This document shows, one piece after another, positions 41,912-54,345 of a stretch of DNA of 64,000 bases. Positions within the stretch are counted from its first letter, which is position 1, and each line of letters starts with the position of its first letter. The notes under the pieces were generated by a model. That model did no database searches, was not told where the DNA came from, and saw only the letters and a list, made by a program, of their open reading frames with translations. The stretch comes from Coriaria nepalensis (taxonomy: Eukaryota > Streptophyta > Magnoliopsida > Cucurbitales > Coriariaceae): contig CP114500.1 of the NCBI GenBank assembly GCA_027186245.1, positions 6,954,001 through 7,018,000 on the forward strand, given 5' to 3'. The position numbers were made by a program, and so were the translations under genes.

Positions 41912-44900
41912 GAGAGATGGGTAATTGCCCTTAAAATGAAGGGACTTTTTTCTTTTATTATGATTTTTTATAACAGCGATTGCAATTGTATTTTACTTTT
42001 GAAAAAGGTTCGGTATTGGTTAATGAAATTAGTGCCGTATAAATAATTGAGTTGGTTTTTAATTTGATTTTTGGTGTTCGAATTCCCGTTTTCAAGTATT
42101 CTTAATTGGGCCTACAGGTTGGGCCGGCCACGGCGCCGCTTAATTGATTTGTATTAACATTTTGTCAAATAGCTTTGACTTCTCAGTTTTGCCTTCAAAA
42201 CTGCATGCAGACAGAGCGCGAATTTAAGGGTATGTGGGGTTTGCTTTTTGGCCTGCAAAATAAATAAGCATGACTTGCATGCAAATTCCGAACGTGGGTC
42301 TTAATATGATTCAAGCCGAATTCAAATCTTTACTGCAATAATTTGGATTCAGTTTGAGCCATATGAATCCAGACCGATCGAAACTCATGATTGAGATTGA
42401 ATGAAAATTAACGTCAATATTTTGACATATTATTTATCATGTATTTTTTTTACGTATGATCCGTACGTAATCTCATATTATGGCGACGAAATCCATAATA
42501 TTCGATACATCTCTTACGATTAGGAATTATACGTATACCACCTTGAAGTCTTTGTTAATTTGAAAGAAACAGAGATTATGAAGTTGGGATGATGTGGTTA
42601 AGTGTGAAACATACCCATAACACACAAAAACATACAAACAAGTTCACATCATTTCCAACTTTTCAGAGAGCACCAAATTTCAAGTCGGAAACAAGCCTTA
42701 TATATATATATATATATACACTCACACGTGATCACTGCACAGCACGTGGGTCTTCATCTCCACGTGAAATTTGATCTCCACAATGACAAGGTCTGAACGA
42801 AAGTTTCGAAAAACTTTGGGAAGTATACATATATTGATCAGAGAAGAACATGATTGGGTTAAAACTACAACTTATATATGCCGTCAAAAGAGTAATAAAA
42901 AGAGATTAAACTTTGGTTAGTTAGATAAGATAATCTTGTAGTAATGACTGTAATTAGGGGTTAATCGATAAGGGAATCTTTAGGGCTTTACGTCAAAGAT
43001 TGTCCCTTTGATTCCTAACATGTCTTAGATAATGGGAGCGATTCCCATTACCACTTTGTTCTTCTTTTTTTCTTTTTTTTTCTTTTTCGATTGATTAGTT
43101 TAATATGAACTTACATATTATTATTATTATATAAATTAATATTATTAATATAAGGTTAGAGTAGAGAGGAGGTAGCTTCTAAAACAGGCAAAGAGAGAAA
43201 TGCTGATTTAAAATATGGGATGGATGGATATCTAGTCCTTGTAATGCAAGCAAGCATTCACCACCTGGATTTCAATCCTATGTTCCATATCTCTCCCACC
43301 AAACCCTTTTATATATATATATTTTTTTAAAAATTAAAATTAAAATTTTAATCTAATACCAATAATTAGTCATCATAATTCTTTTGATCATCAGAAACCC
43401 AAACCGAATAACGTCAATTAAGTAATATATATAGCATCTGGTAATCCAATTCCTTTGGATTCGTTTCTATTCGATGAATGACATGATTAGGGAATTAATG
43501 ATAAAGATTATAATAAGTCAACTTGCTAACAACTAACAACTAACTACTAACTACTAAACAAGTCAATCATCATATGTGAGTAGTAAATAATAGTGAAACA
43601 ACAAAAGAACATACGATCGAGAGCTGTTGGAACAACCTCATCATAAATATTCCCCATCTCATGCCAAACCAAAATCATCATCCCTTATTGCATACACTCA
43701 AAAGTAGTACTGTTTTTACATGACACCACGAGACTTCTAAGTTGTTCTAATCGAATTTTTGAACTCACATAACATCTCATTATAATAATAAATTTTATTT
43801 TTATAATAATAAATAAAAATAACATGTATTATATAATTACATGTCATATAAAATCTCGTTACTCAAAATAATTTCGTAATCATAGTCGCACTTTGACCAT
43901 GTCCATTGTTTTCTACCCGACAGTATTGAACAGTCACTTATCTGTAGCTGGACAAATCAAAATCAAAGCTTACTGCAATATATATATATATATATATATA
44001 TAATTTTTAAAATAAATCTCTAATTCTATATATAAATATGTAATTTTATCATAATTTAACGATTTCTGATAATAAAAAAAATTAAAAACAGTGGCCCCTA
44101 ATTCCTAAAGAGTCGCAATTTTTGACAACCTGTGCTTAGCAGTCATTGACACCTTGGCCTGTCCATATGTCCATTTCTGGGTCCCTCCCGTGGTCATCAC
44201 CCTACATATGATCATCCAATCACTACTCTAAGTTGCTATTGAATACATGGTATAATCGTCCAATAACTTGCATGTATGATATTTTTTGGCCGAAATTTAT
44301 AAGTAGGATTAGTGAAATAAACCCAATTAATTAAATCACATTATTGCATCTCCATGCATAAATTACATATTTATAAGTATCAAATACTAAAGGGAAAAAA
44401 AAATTAGTTGGGTAACCAAAATTAATTATCCTTTTGGACTTGAATTAGGCAAGTAATTAATGAAAAACTCAACATTAATTAGTACGGATGAATTAAAGGA
44501 CCAAATGGACTGGATCATGCTACAATTATTGGATACATGAATATAGTTAATAGATATATAGGTACGAACTTATATCATTATGAGATGCATTGATCATTGA
44601 TCTAACAATAGGCAAAGGCAAAGCAAAATAATGTAGAGAGGGATAACGTACTGGTACATAAAAGGGCCCTTATAGTTGCTGACCCGGATGGACGGGTTGT
44701 CCTTGTCTTAATGTGGGACCCAATCTCCTAAACAACGTAACATGTGGCCACTGTGCAGTGAGTTTGGAAATCAGGCCGGAGCAAGACAAAAATCACAAGG
44801 AGGGCAAAAAGTATTATATTTAAACTTTTAATTAAAAAAATGTTAGGATTTAGCTATAAAAATTTAAAATTTTCAGGTTAAAAATATAATATTAACAAAG

Positions 44901-46320
44901 TTAAGGGTAGATAAGAAAAGGAATGCGAAAACCCCAAAAAGAAAAAGCATGATTCTTGTGCCTTGCGATTTCTTTTTTTCTTCCCCATAAATTTGCTAAT
45001 GACTCATTTTACCATTCTCTCCTCCATTGTTGCTCTCACGCATTAGTTTTATAAACTTCACTGATATATAAATATTATTTAATCCCACTAAAGTTAAATT
45101 TAATGAAAAATTATTATTGAAGATTATATTTTAATAGTATATATTAATTTTATATAATTATATGATTTATATTATATATTATTAATATTATATGTAATTT
45201 AAAAAAATTGATTCTTTATAAATATAATAATCTCAAAAAAATTTCTCAAAATTAAAACCGATTATTTTGATAATCACACAAACTATGGAATATTATTAAG
45301 CTAATTATTAATTTTTAAATCAACAAACACTTGATAGAGAGATTGATACATTAAGAAGCAAAAATATTGTTGCCTATGGAAGTGGTAAATTATAATTAAG
45401 ACTGGCTTTTTTTAGTTCAATAAATAAAAATAAGTTCGATTTTATAATTAATAATTAATAATTAAAAAAAAAAGTGAGCAGGGACAATTTAGTAATTTAA
45501 GATGTCCTCGAATTTAGTAAGGTTGTGTCTTACAGTGCAATTCACAGAACCCGGGGCTTTCGCCCTTTGCTTGCTTTTCGGGCAAAATGCCGGCGTCTTA
45601 ATTTTATTATTTATTTACAAAAAATAAAAAAAGATTTCTCTAAGTTTTATGATTTAGGACCGACGACCCGAGATACGTGACCTGCTATATCAAGTCAAAT
45701 ATCATGCAGTAACCGGCTTCAACAGGTCAATACGTAAGGGGCCCATTTCTTTTCTCTTTGTTTTTGTTTTTTTTTATTTTATTTTTATAAATCGGGGAAC
45801 TTTTCTATATCTTTTCATCTTCCGGCTCCGAACTTTAAAAAAACGGTTAGATTCACGATACCGCAATTTTAATTTAAAATTCCTAAGTATCGGACAGGGT
45901 TTGAATCCAAGCCATATGCGAGGGAGTCACCTTCCCACCCTTGGGCGACCCGACCCTCAAGGGTCATAAGGATTAAGGCCCATCATTTGCCTCCTTCCCT
46001 TTTGCAATCTGTAAGGTCCCCTGCCTAGACTCATAGGACACCTAGCCATTCCTAGAGAGAGGGAGAGAGTGTTAATTTGCCAGCTATGAATGTGAAGGAT
46101 CGAAGTTTTCTTCCAGGTCAAAGCTGGCATTTTTCCCTTTGTCTCCTTTATGCCCCTCCCCTCTTCTTCTTTTCTTCCGCCCTTTATTTACCCTCTCATC
46201 TCTCTTATCTCGACCAGATTTCAAATCTCTCTCTCTCTCTCTCAGTACATAGAGAGTATACAGGAGTTCCTCGCAACCTTTTCATGGTAGCTCAGCTCTT
46301 TCATTAACCTTCATTCATCA
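41912..46320. other. 4.4-kb intergenic region GH3 to TPR-J gene
   Basis: No gene supportable. It contains a G-box triplet (42725-42766) next to a TA run (42702-42718), TA repeats at 43310-43322 and 43978-44001, and very AT-rich DNA at 45050-45320. A block at 45890-45980 has a tRNA-like GGTTTGAATCC word but no cloverleaf. From 46030 it is CT-rich, probably the leader of the next gene, with a CT repeat at 46228-46243. I looked for the common conserved plant miRNA sequences and recognised none. Confidence 0.55.
42725..42766. promoter_or_regulatory. Three G-boxes at exact 18-bp spacing
   Basis: The palindrome CACGTG occurs at 42725-42730, 42743-42748 and 42761-42766, start to start exactly 18 bp each, directly after a TA repeat. 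G-boxes bind bZIP (ABRE-type) and bHLH (PIF/MYC) factors. The cluster is 0.8 kb beyond the GH3 stop and 3.6 kb before the next gene, so its target is unclear. Confidence 0.6.
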
Positions 46321-48318
46321 ATGGCGGTTTCTTCTCAATGCCTTACTACTGATCAAAATCAAAAGAAGACCTGGTGGCTTACCAACAGAAAGGTAATTTA
46401 ATTTTTTTTCTCTACTTTTGTATTTGGTCGTAATGTATTTGGAGACTCATTTGATTATTATACGATCGAACTCAGATTGTGGAGAAGTATTTAAGAGATG
46501 CGAGAACTCTGATCGCCACACACGAGCACCACCACATTGAGGCAGCGCTGAGCTTGATAGAGGCGGCGATAGCCCTCTCTCCTCGCCTAGAACCGGCGCT
46601 TGAGCTCAAAGCACGGTCTCTGCTCTATCTCCGGCGGTTTAAGGACGTCGCCGATATGCTTCAGGACTACATTCCTAGCCTCAAGCTGAGCAGCGACGTT
46701 TCAGGATCTGATACGTCGTCGCAGCATCTTTCAAGGGAGCGAATCAAGCTCCTCTCCTCACCTGACTCGCCGAGTCGTGAGTCGTCTTTCAAGTGCTTCT
46801 CTGTTTCCGACTTGAAGAAGAAAGTCATGGCAAGCCTCAGTAAAAATTGCGAGAAAGAAGGGCAATGGAGGTAATTTGTTCCTTTTGTTCTTCTTCTCTG
46901 TTACTATTTCATTGCTTCTATTAATTATTTGCTCTGAGTTAGTTCTGCGTTTCTTTATGAATTTGAATTTATTGATACTGCTAACTGCACTGTTTAGTTT
47001 ACTGCTACGATTTTAATGCACTTTGAAATATTTTTAATCAGATTATTTATTTATTTATTTTTCATTTTCTTAATGCAGATACATTGTTTTAGGACAAGCT
47101 TGCTGTCACTTAGGTCTTTTGGAAGACGCCCTCGTGCTCCTCCAGACCGGGAAACGCCTCGCCACTGCCGCTTTTCGGCGAGAAAGCATCTCCTTGTCTG
47201 ATGACAGATTCTCTCTCCTCCCCAACCCGCCAATCTCAGCTGACATCAGCTGGACCTCACCGCCTCTAGTCTCGACCGAATCCGATATTGTAACCAACCT
47301 TCTCAGCTACATCAAGCTCCTCCTCCGCCGCCGGACGGCAGCCCTCGCCTCCCTAGATGCTGGGCTCCACTCCGAGGCCATCCGCCACTTCTCTAAAATC
47401 CTTGATGGCCGCCGGGATGCTCCTCAGAGCTTCCTGGCCCAATGTTACATGCATCGGGCGTTAGCCTATAGATCAGCAGGCCGTATAGCAGAGTCCATTG
47501 GGGATTGTAACCGTACTCTGGCCCTTGATCCGTCGAATCTCGAAGCCCTAGAGCTCAGAGCAACTCTTCTTGAATCAATCCGGTGCTTACCTGATTGCTT
47601 ACACGATCTCGAACATATAAAGCTTTTATACAATTCGATTTTGCGGGACCGGAAGCTTCCAGGCCCCGCTTGGAAGCGGAGAAATTTTCAATACAGAGAG
47701 ACTCCAGGAAAGCTCTGTTCCTTAAGTACTAGAATTCAGGGGTTAAAACAGAGGGTTGCTTCAGGGGAAAAGACCGGGGATGTGGATTATTATGCTTTGA
47801 TCGGGCTGAGACGGGGCTGTTCGAGATCAGAATTGGAACGGGCCCACTTGCTGTTATGTCTACGTCACAAGCCCGATAAGGCATTGTGCTTTATCGACCG
47901 ATGCGAACTCGAGGATGGGTGTGATATTGATTCGGTTAAGGATAGAGCAAAAATGTCGGCCTTGTTACTCTACAGATTGCTTCAAAAGGGTTATTCAAGC
48001 GTAATGGCGGTTATAAAGGAGGAAGAAGGTTCCGAGAAGCAAAGGATAAAAGCGGCGGCGGCATTGCAACAAGCTGCACAGGCACAGGCCCAGGCTCAAG
48101 CTCAGGCAATGTTTCAAGTGAAACAGAGTCAGGGATCATCTAACGAGTCGAATGTTGAATTAGACTCGTCGGAAAATAAGGGTTCGAGTCCAAATAATTC
48201 AAATCCATCGATCTTTCAGGGAGTTTTTTGTCGGGATATCGCGACGGTGGGGAATCTGTTATCACAGGTTGGATTTAACCGTCCAATTCAAGTCAAGTAC
48301 GAAGCATTGAGTTGTTAG
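46321..48318 (+). CDS. TPR protein with degenerate J-like domain
   Basis: Three exons (46321-46392, 46476-46870, 47079-48318) encode about 568 aa. Tetratricopeptide helices lie at about residues 25-85 (HHIEAALSLIEAAIALSP) and 150-320 (GLLEDALVLLQTGKRL, CYMHRALAYRSAGRIAESIG, NLEALELRATLLES). A J-like segment follows at about 395-430 (DYYALIGLRRGCSRSELERA). The usual HPD tripeptide needed to stimulate Hsp70 is here HKPD, interrupted by Lys, as I recall for this plant group, so classical co-chaperone activity is doubtful. A Gln/Ala stretch (QAAQAQAQAQAQA) precedes a Ser/Asn-rich tail. Function is unknown; TPR domains suggest Hsp90/Hsp70 or other protein partners. It resembles At4g02100/At3g62570 as remembered. 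Confidence 0.9.
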
Positions 48319-49770
48319 AGAATTCAGAAAAGAAAAAAAAAAAAAAAAGGAAATTCTGAAATCAAATATATTTAAAAGCTCGTTTAGGGGTCTTTGTCCG
48401 TCCGATCATCTCTCTTCTGTACAAACTGTTATAAGTTAAGAGTTGCCGGAAAAAATTTTGTCACCTGTTTATGTAAATTTTCTTTCTCATCTATCCTTAT
48501 ATTTTTTTTCAACTTTTACCTGTACAGAATCCTTAAAATTTCAAATCTTCTACTTATTAAATATGCATAATTTTCTCAACTCTTTTCGAATCCGATTCAA
48601 TGTCTTTCAAACCTTGTACTGTAAATTCAGTCATGTCCTAAACTTTTTAGACATGTGGTGGTTAGTCCTTATCGGATTGAATCCTGCAGCATATTGGAAC
48701 TGTGAAAAATATAAAAAGAACAGTGTGAAGGTAAAAATGTCAGTGTCCGAAGAACAAGACACAGGGAAAGGGTTAGAATGAAGAGTCTAATCTCTCTCAC
48801 TGTCATTCTAATGCGCTCAATACGAGACAGAGGAAAAGTCATTATTATTACAACGAATAAAGAGATAAGACTTAAGAGAGGTATTTATGCTTTTATTCCT
48901 TACAATAAAGGTATAGGACAAAAACTACAAGGTACAGTTCAATCTCTCTTTTTCCAGTGGGCTGTTGTTGGGAATCATCAATGGCCTTTCCAACAACTTT
49001 TTTTTTCCCCGGTAATCAATGACCCTCCGGTGATCGATCGATTAATAATCTGTCCAACCGTAAAAGTTAGTTTGTAAATAAAGATATTGCACTGCGATCG
49101 CAATGAATAAGGAAATTGAAGAATTGATATATTTTGAAAACTAAAGGTCCATTTGGTAATAGTATTTAGAAATTGGTATTATAATTTTGTTTTTGATGTC
49201 AAATAAGAGGTAACATTATGATATAATTTTTTCATATTAAAATGTTATTGCATTTAGTAATGATATTCATATTATAAAATTAAAATATCATTTTTATTTG
49301 GTAAAAATACATTTCAAAATATGTTTCTTATTATTTAATCAAAACAAAACGTATGAAATTAGGGCTCAAACGTAATATCTTCACTCTCCTTATCTACACT
49401 TTAATCAAGATCATTTATACTATTCTTAGTAGGTAAACTTAACTAATTAAACTAAAATAATAAGGCATAACAATACAATAAGAGTAGCCATTTATTGAAC
49501 ATACATATAAGATGTAAACAAGAAGGATATCGGCTAGTGATGCGCCTATATTTCATTAGTTATCATGTCACGGGATGCAACTATTTACCTCTGATGTACA
49601 TCGGAGAAATTGATTTCCTCCACTTCACCTATATGGGTTGGAAACTTGCCTTCAACTTCACTCTCGAAATCTGGTTATTCATCATTCTCATAAGAATGAG
49701 AATAAATTGTAGTTCTATTATGAAGGACAATCATTATTTTAAGCATAAAAATAAATTGTAGTTCTTCCAT

Positions 49771-50005
49771 ATGAGTATACTAGCATAATGAATATTTACT
49801 CTACGTATCGAAAGCCTTATCGACATGTATAATAAACTTGCAGTTATGAGAATACTAACATAATTGTTAGTTTACTCTACGAGTTGAAAACCTCATCGAC
49901 CTATAGAGTAAATTTATAGTTATGAGTATATTAACATAACTGCTAGTTTACTTTATGGGTCGAAAGCCCCATCGACTAATAGAGTAAACTTGCAGTTATG
50001 AATAT
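49771..50005. repeat. Three-copy 76-bp tandem repeat with internal hairpin
   Basis: Units begin with ATGAG at 49771, 49846 and 49922, and a fourth partial unit begins at 49998, a period of 75-76 bp. In copies 2 and 3, TTTACTCTA (TTTACTTTA in copy 3) is followed about 24 bases later by TAGAGTAAA, giving a stem with a loop that contains TCGAAAGCC...ATCGAC. Copies differ at roughly a quarter of positions, so the array is old. Confidence 0.8.
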
Positions 50006-50888
50006 ACATTTCACGTGTATTATCAATCTTGAGTATTGCATTTTAATGCTTCTTTTATTTTTTTTCATGACATTCCAATTTACCCTTCAATTGCATAAAT
50101 AATTGGTTGCTAGTGTATATATCTTCATATCTAAACCGGTTTTTATTCCCCAATTGTATCATCATCCTTTGGTGGCTGACTATTACCCGACCAAGACAAT
50201 TATGCATCGTCTCTTTCTCAATTATATTATAAAAGAACATATTTACATCGGCTGAACATCTTTACATCGGCAAGCTTGTAGTTATGATTGAATTTGTACC
50301 GTAACTGAAGATTTGACTCGGAATTAGAGATTCAACTCATAAATGAAGGTATGACTCCCGAATATATGATTGAATTTAAAAGTAAAAAATCTTCCATGAA
50401 TATTGTTACCAGGCCCTACTTTTACAATCATTTAAAATAAAAAAAAATGTATTGACTCGATTGGTTGGTTAATTAATTGTTTGAGCCAGAAGATCATGTT
50501 CTTTGGCTTCTAGATCTATACAAATTGCATTTGCGTATGATCATTTTTTTTAATTTCATTCTTTTATTCTTTCCCGCCTTTTTTTTCTTTCCTTGGAAGA
50601 GATCTAAGGCGCCCTTTTATCCTTTTTTTATCAAATAGATAAATATGTATAAGCTTTGAATTTATACTTAGAAGCCACTCCATCACACATGTGCATCCAT
50701 GTTACCTCGCTTTAAAAACGAAAGCCCCTTCTAAACACAATTCATTCCGTTATATACGAAGAATTTTTATATGGATGTATTATATGGTCATATGTTAAAT
50801 TAATCCATATTATAATTATAAATATTACGTATATATATTATATTATATATTTAGTTGTGATTATTTTAATTTAACATAATCATAAAGC

Positions 50889-50929
<41 letters not shown>
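50889..50929. repeat. TTA microsatellite
   Basis: About 13 perfect ATT units. Confidence 0.9.
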
Positions 50930-51425
50930 TAGTCGTAATATTTGGGAGTTCATTGTTAATATGTTAAAAGTTTAGAGAGTGAAATAGATTAGATTGAATA
51001 ATGAACATAATAAGATAATTATTGAAGACATTATACTTCAAAAAAATTATGAAAAAAACTTTTGAAAAAGAAAAAGATGAATGAAAAAAAAATAGTTTAG
51101 GTCCCTACATAAGAGCAAAAGCTCTTCTGCTCTCAAACAAGTGATACCACGTTCTAGTTAGCTTGTTGCAATTTTAGTATTATCACATCGCATCACGTAC
51201 ACTTCCACTTCCACTTCCACTTCCACTTTTAAGGAGACTGCCTGCAAGATTATTTAGTTGATTGATTCCGCTTGAATTAATTTGTAATATGAATTCATTT
51301 CATTACAAGCAAATTCAATAAATAAATAGATTAATTTTAATTATATATATTAATTTTATATTATTATATCATATATTATATCAAATTAAGTATCCACTAA
51401 TCTCATATAGATTTTATGCATGTAC

Positions 51426-51461
<36 letters not shown>

Positions 51462-51723
51462 TTATTTCAGCATATAAAATAGAGAATGAACATCATATAT
51501 AGACACGTGATGCATGATGTTTAAGAGTATTTAGTTTTAAGTTATAATTGGAGAAGAGAGGGGGGAAGTGAAGTCGTGGCCAGATAATATGATGATGATG
51601 ATGATGATGTCAGTCTCAGCCATGTGATGACTTATAAATTGTTGGGGGTGGTTTATTGCTCTCATCATTCATTCATCCATTCATCCATTCATCATACATA
51701 CATTATAGATACTGGCTCTGGTT

Positions 51724-51855
51724 GGCTTATTGCCACTGATCATGAATATCTTATATGTTTTTTTCACACTACTTAGTTATTCATTCTCAGGCTTTTTGCG
51801 ACTGATCAGGAATATCTTATATGTTCTTTTCACACTACTTAGTTATCCATTCTCA
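51724..51855. repeat. Two-copy 66-bp direct duplication
   Basis: CTGATCATGAATATCTTATA at 51736 recurs as CTGATCAGGAATATCTTATA at 51802, with similar flanks (CACACTACTTAGTTAT in both). The period is 66 bp with few mismatches, so it is a fairly recent duplication. Confidence 0.85.
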
Positions 51856-52452
51856 TTAATCACATAAACCAAAAAAAGGGGGAAAAGTTCGAGGAATGTG
51901 GGTTTTGGGTTTTCAAATTTTCTTCATTTATTTATTTTTTTTTTTTTGGGTTGCTTCTGGTGCAGTGTACTTACCACTATATATGACTATGTCTAATTGA
52001 TATAGTTCTGCATTAAAAAGACCAAATGACAGAAAGCTTAGCGAGAGTAGCGATGATGTTTATAATTTACTTATTACGTGGTTGTAAGCTTTGAGACACA
52101 ACATAAACAAACCCCTTTTGTTGCTCAAGTATCCTGATTCTTGCCCTTATTGGTATGTATATCAGTTTACGATATTCTATTTTGGTCATGTGCGATCTGC
52201 GATCTTATAGCCTGGTCATGAACCAGAACGAAGGCCAAAGACAACATGACAGTTTTCAATTACCACATCAATGAAATGATGTCTTGATCCATGTCCCCTC
52301 GGTGGTACTAGTCTACCACATCAGCTCTAGGGAAACACTTGCTAACGAGCGGTACTAGGCTACTGGCAACTCCACTCTGGTATTACAATAAAAATTGTTT
52401 GTTTTACAGTAATAAGTCTTCCATCAATCGTATGTCACATAATTAATATACC

Positions 52453-53114
52453 CTATAAAGAGTACGATTGTTTCACCACTTCTGTGGGATGAAAACATAT
52501 ACAAAACGTAAACATTACAGTCACAGACATGTATATCACTCCCTCTTCGAAGAAGAGACTGACTCCCTTTTTCTTTTTATTACCGGACTTCTTCTCGTCT
52601 CGACTCAAACTACAGCAAAGCCAGTCATCCTCTGGAACATCAATTAATGGAGGATCACAACAATGTATGTGCATACCAATCCCACACCCTACAGTACCAT
52701 TTTCGTTACCACAAATCGGCATCACCTCAGCTCTGTCATGGGACCCACAAACCCCACAAGAAATATCATCACCACCCGCATGATCGACGTCCTGCAGTGT
52801 TGACATCATAGGCTTGTCAACAACCTCCTCTGACCCTCCTTAAGGTTGCGAAATGACCTGTCTGCCCATGAATGGGTGCTATGCAGCACGTGTTTGTCGG
52901 GTGGATATCCGGGCTTGCAGACGTGTTGCACAATGTAATCAGCAGCAACACATGGAATCTCGTGGTTTAAGAACTCTTGGATCCACATATCAGCATGGGT
53001 CAACCCGGGGCTAATAATGGCGTAGTCAACTTGAGACTTAACGAAACGGGAATAAGGAGGGCATGTGGCTACTATTGTGCCATCTCCGCCCTTGATAACA
53101 CGCTCTAGAATATC
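52453..53114 (-). pseudogene. 3'-terminal relic of a BRCT-PHD protein gene
   Basis: The minus strand shows a plausible acceptor at 53115-53116 and then a frame with DGTIVATCPPYSRF, DYAIISPGLTHADMWIQEFL, HEIPCVAADYIVQHVCKPGY and STHSWADRSFRNL, a C-terminal BRCT domain. A one-base loss near 52840 shifts the frame. In the next frame follow VVDKPMMSTLQDVD and a PHD-like zinc finger, CGVCGSHDRAEVMPICG, CGIGMHIHCCDPPL, PEDDWLCC. This is the C-terminal part of the large plant protein I recall as At4g02110 (over 1,300 aa, BRCT plus PHD). The remaining >1,000 residues, including any N-terminal BRCT pair, are not found upstream to 55 kb. It is therefore a truncated, frameshifted relic, unless the shift is an assembly error and the upstream exons lie elsewhere. 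Confidence 0.75.
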
Positions 53115-54144
53115 CTATATTGAAAATTAAAAGATTAACATGTTCTTAATAATTTGTAGAAAACATGGAAGATTAAGCAATCACAATATAATAAAGGGAA
53201 AAAATATATTGAGAGAAGCTCGAACTTCTCTCTATAGTTTCAAATGCTTGTTTGTCTCATTCCTTTGAATTAGTTCTTGGCTAGAGCTTCTTAAATAATA
53301 ATGTTCCGAGTAATTAACTAGGATTGGAGGAATTGCTTGGGTTGTTGAAGGATGGATAATGTCCCTATCTATCACAATTCTTTGCTCTGGTTATGGTGAA
53401 TTTAACTAAATCTGGTATGTGTGGACCCTGGTGATCTGGGTTTATGGTGGATAGGAGTTGTGCTTAATGTGTTTGATTCATATTTAAACTGGAACATATA
53501 TAGGGCATTCTATAGTGTTATTGCTAGCTTTGACTTTTTGATGGAACTAATGGACTTAACAAAAGATAAGGGAAGAATGTGGTGGAGTTGCAAATGACGG
53601 AGAACTCTGGTTGAGGAGGAAGCAGTTGCAGATAGAAGCTCTTTGCTTCATGTTAGCTCGTCTCTTGCTAGGAGAAGAGCCAATTTAACCTAGGGTTGAG
53701 CAGGGGTTTGGATCTGACCCGATTGCTGCAGAAATCTGATAATTTGATCGGATCGGAAAGTAGGATATCCGATCTGGATTTTTTCCCCCCTCTATAGACC
53801 TAGTCAACCAGAGAGGTTATATACCTTTTCTCAGCTTAGAACGATGGAACCAAATTAGAATCCAAAATCTCATCACCTACCCTTAGTTTTTTTCGATTGA
53901 TAAAAATTAGGAACAAGATAATCAGGAAAAGCATCTCAATTCTTTCCCGATTGTAACTTTGACCAATCCACACAATCTATCGAAGAGCAAAGACGGAGGG
54001 CGGAGAGGAGAGGGGAGGGGTGTGATGTGATGGATCTCGTGCAGGTGGCGGATGGTTGGTAGACGAGCGGAGGGCGGTTGGATCTAGCCCGATACTATGC
54101 CTTCGTTTTCATTTCTCTTTAAAGTACATGTTGGATAATAGGCA

Positions 54145-54345
54145 AATGTATGTCAATATGAGATTTTGGCTGACATCTCATATGTCCGAATCTTAGATCG
54201 ACATCTCATATATTAGTATGAGTTTCATAGATCGACATGTGAGATATTGGTATGAGATGTACATATTAATATATGAGATGTAGATTTGAGATTCACAGAT
54301 TGATATTTTACATATTGTTGCACAGACTAACGTCTCACATGTCGA
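54145..54345. repeat. Degenerate direct and inverted ACATCTCATAT repeats
   Basis: The words GACATCTCATAT, GACATGTGAGATAT, ATGAGATGTACATAT, ATGAGATGTAGAT and ACGTCTCACATGTCGA recur every 30-45 bases in both orientations, often after CAGATTGA or TAGATCGA. This suggests a decayed minisatellite able to fold. Confidence 0.6.

Larger units (their letters stand above)
48319..52452. other. 4.1-kb repeat-rich intergenic region
   Basis: No gene seen. Contents include a poly-A run (48332-48349), a possible MITE-like AT-rich block beginning GGTCCATTTGGTAA at 49147, three 76-bp tandem repeats (49771-49997), a TTA repeat (50889-50929), an ACTTCC hexamer array (51201-51227), a TA repeat (51430-51459), an ATG trinucleotide run (51591-51609), a CATTCATC array (51667-51692) and a two-copy 66-bp duplication (51724-51855). 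Confidence 0.6.

Noticed and set aside
42589..42774. 61-codon frame covering the G-box triplet
   Set aside because: Includes a TA-repeat-derived IYIYIYT stretch and no domain; not a credible peptide gene.
45893..45975. Possible tRNA, from the T-arm-like word GGTTTGAATCC
   Set aside because: The loop sequence is GGTTTGAATCC rather than GGTTCGA, and I could not fold an acceptor stem, D arm or anticodon arm around it.
49147..49330. MITE beginning GGTCCATTTGGTAA
   Set aside because: An inverted partner (ATTTGGTAAAAATAC in the same orientation only) was not found, so a terminal-inverted-repeat element is not supported.
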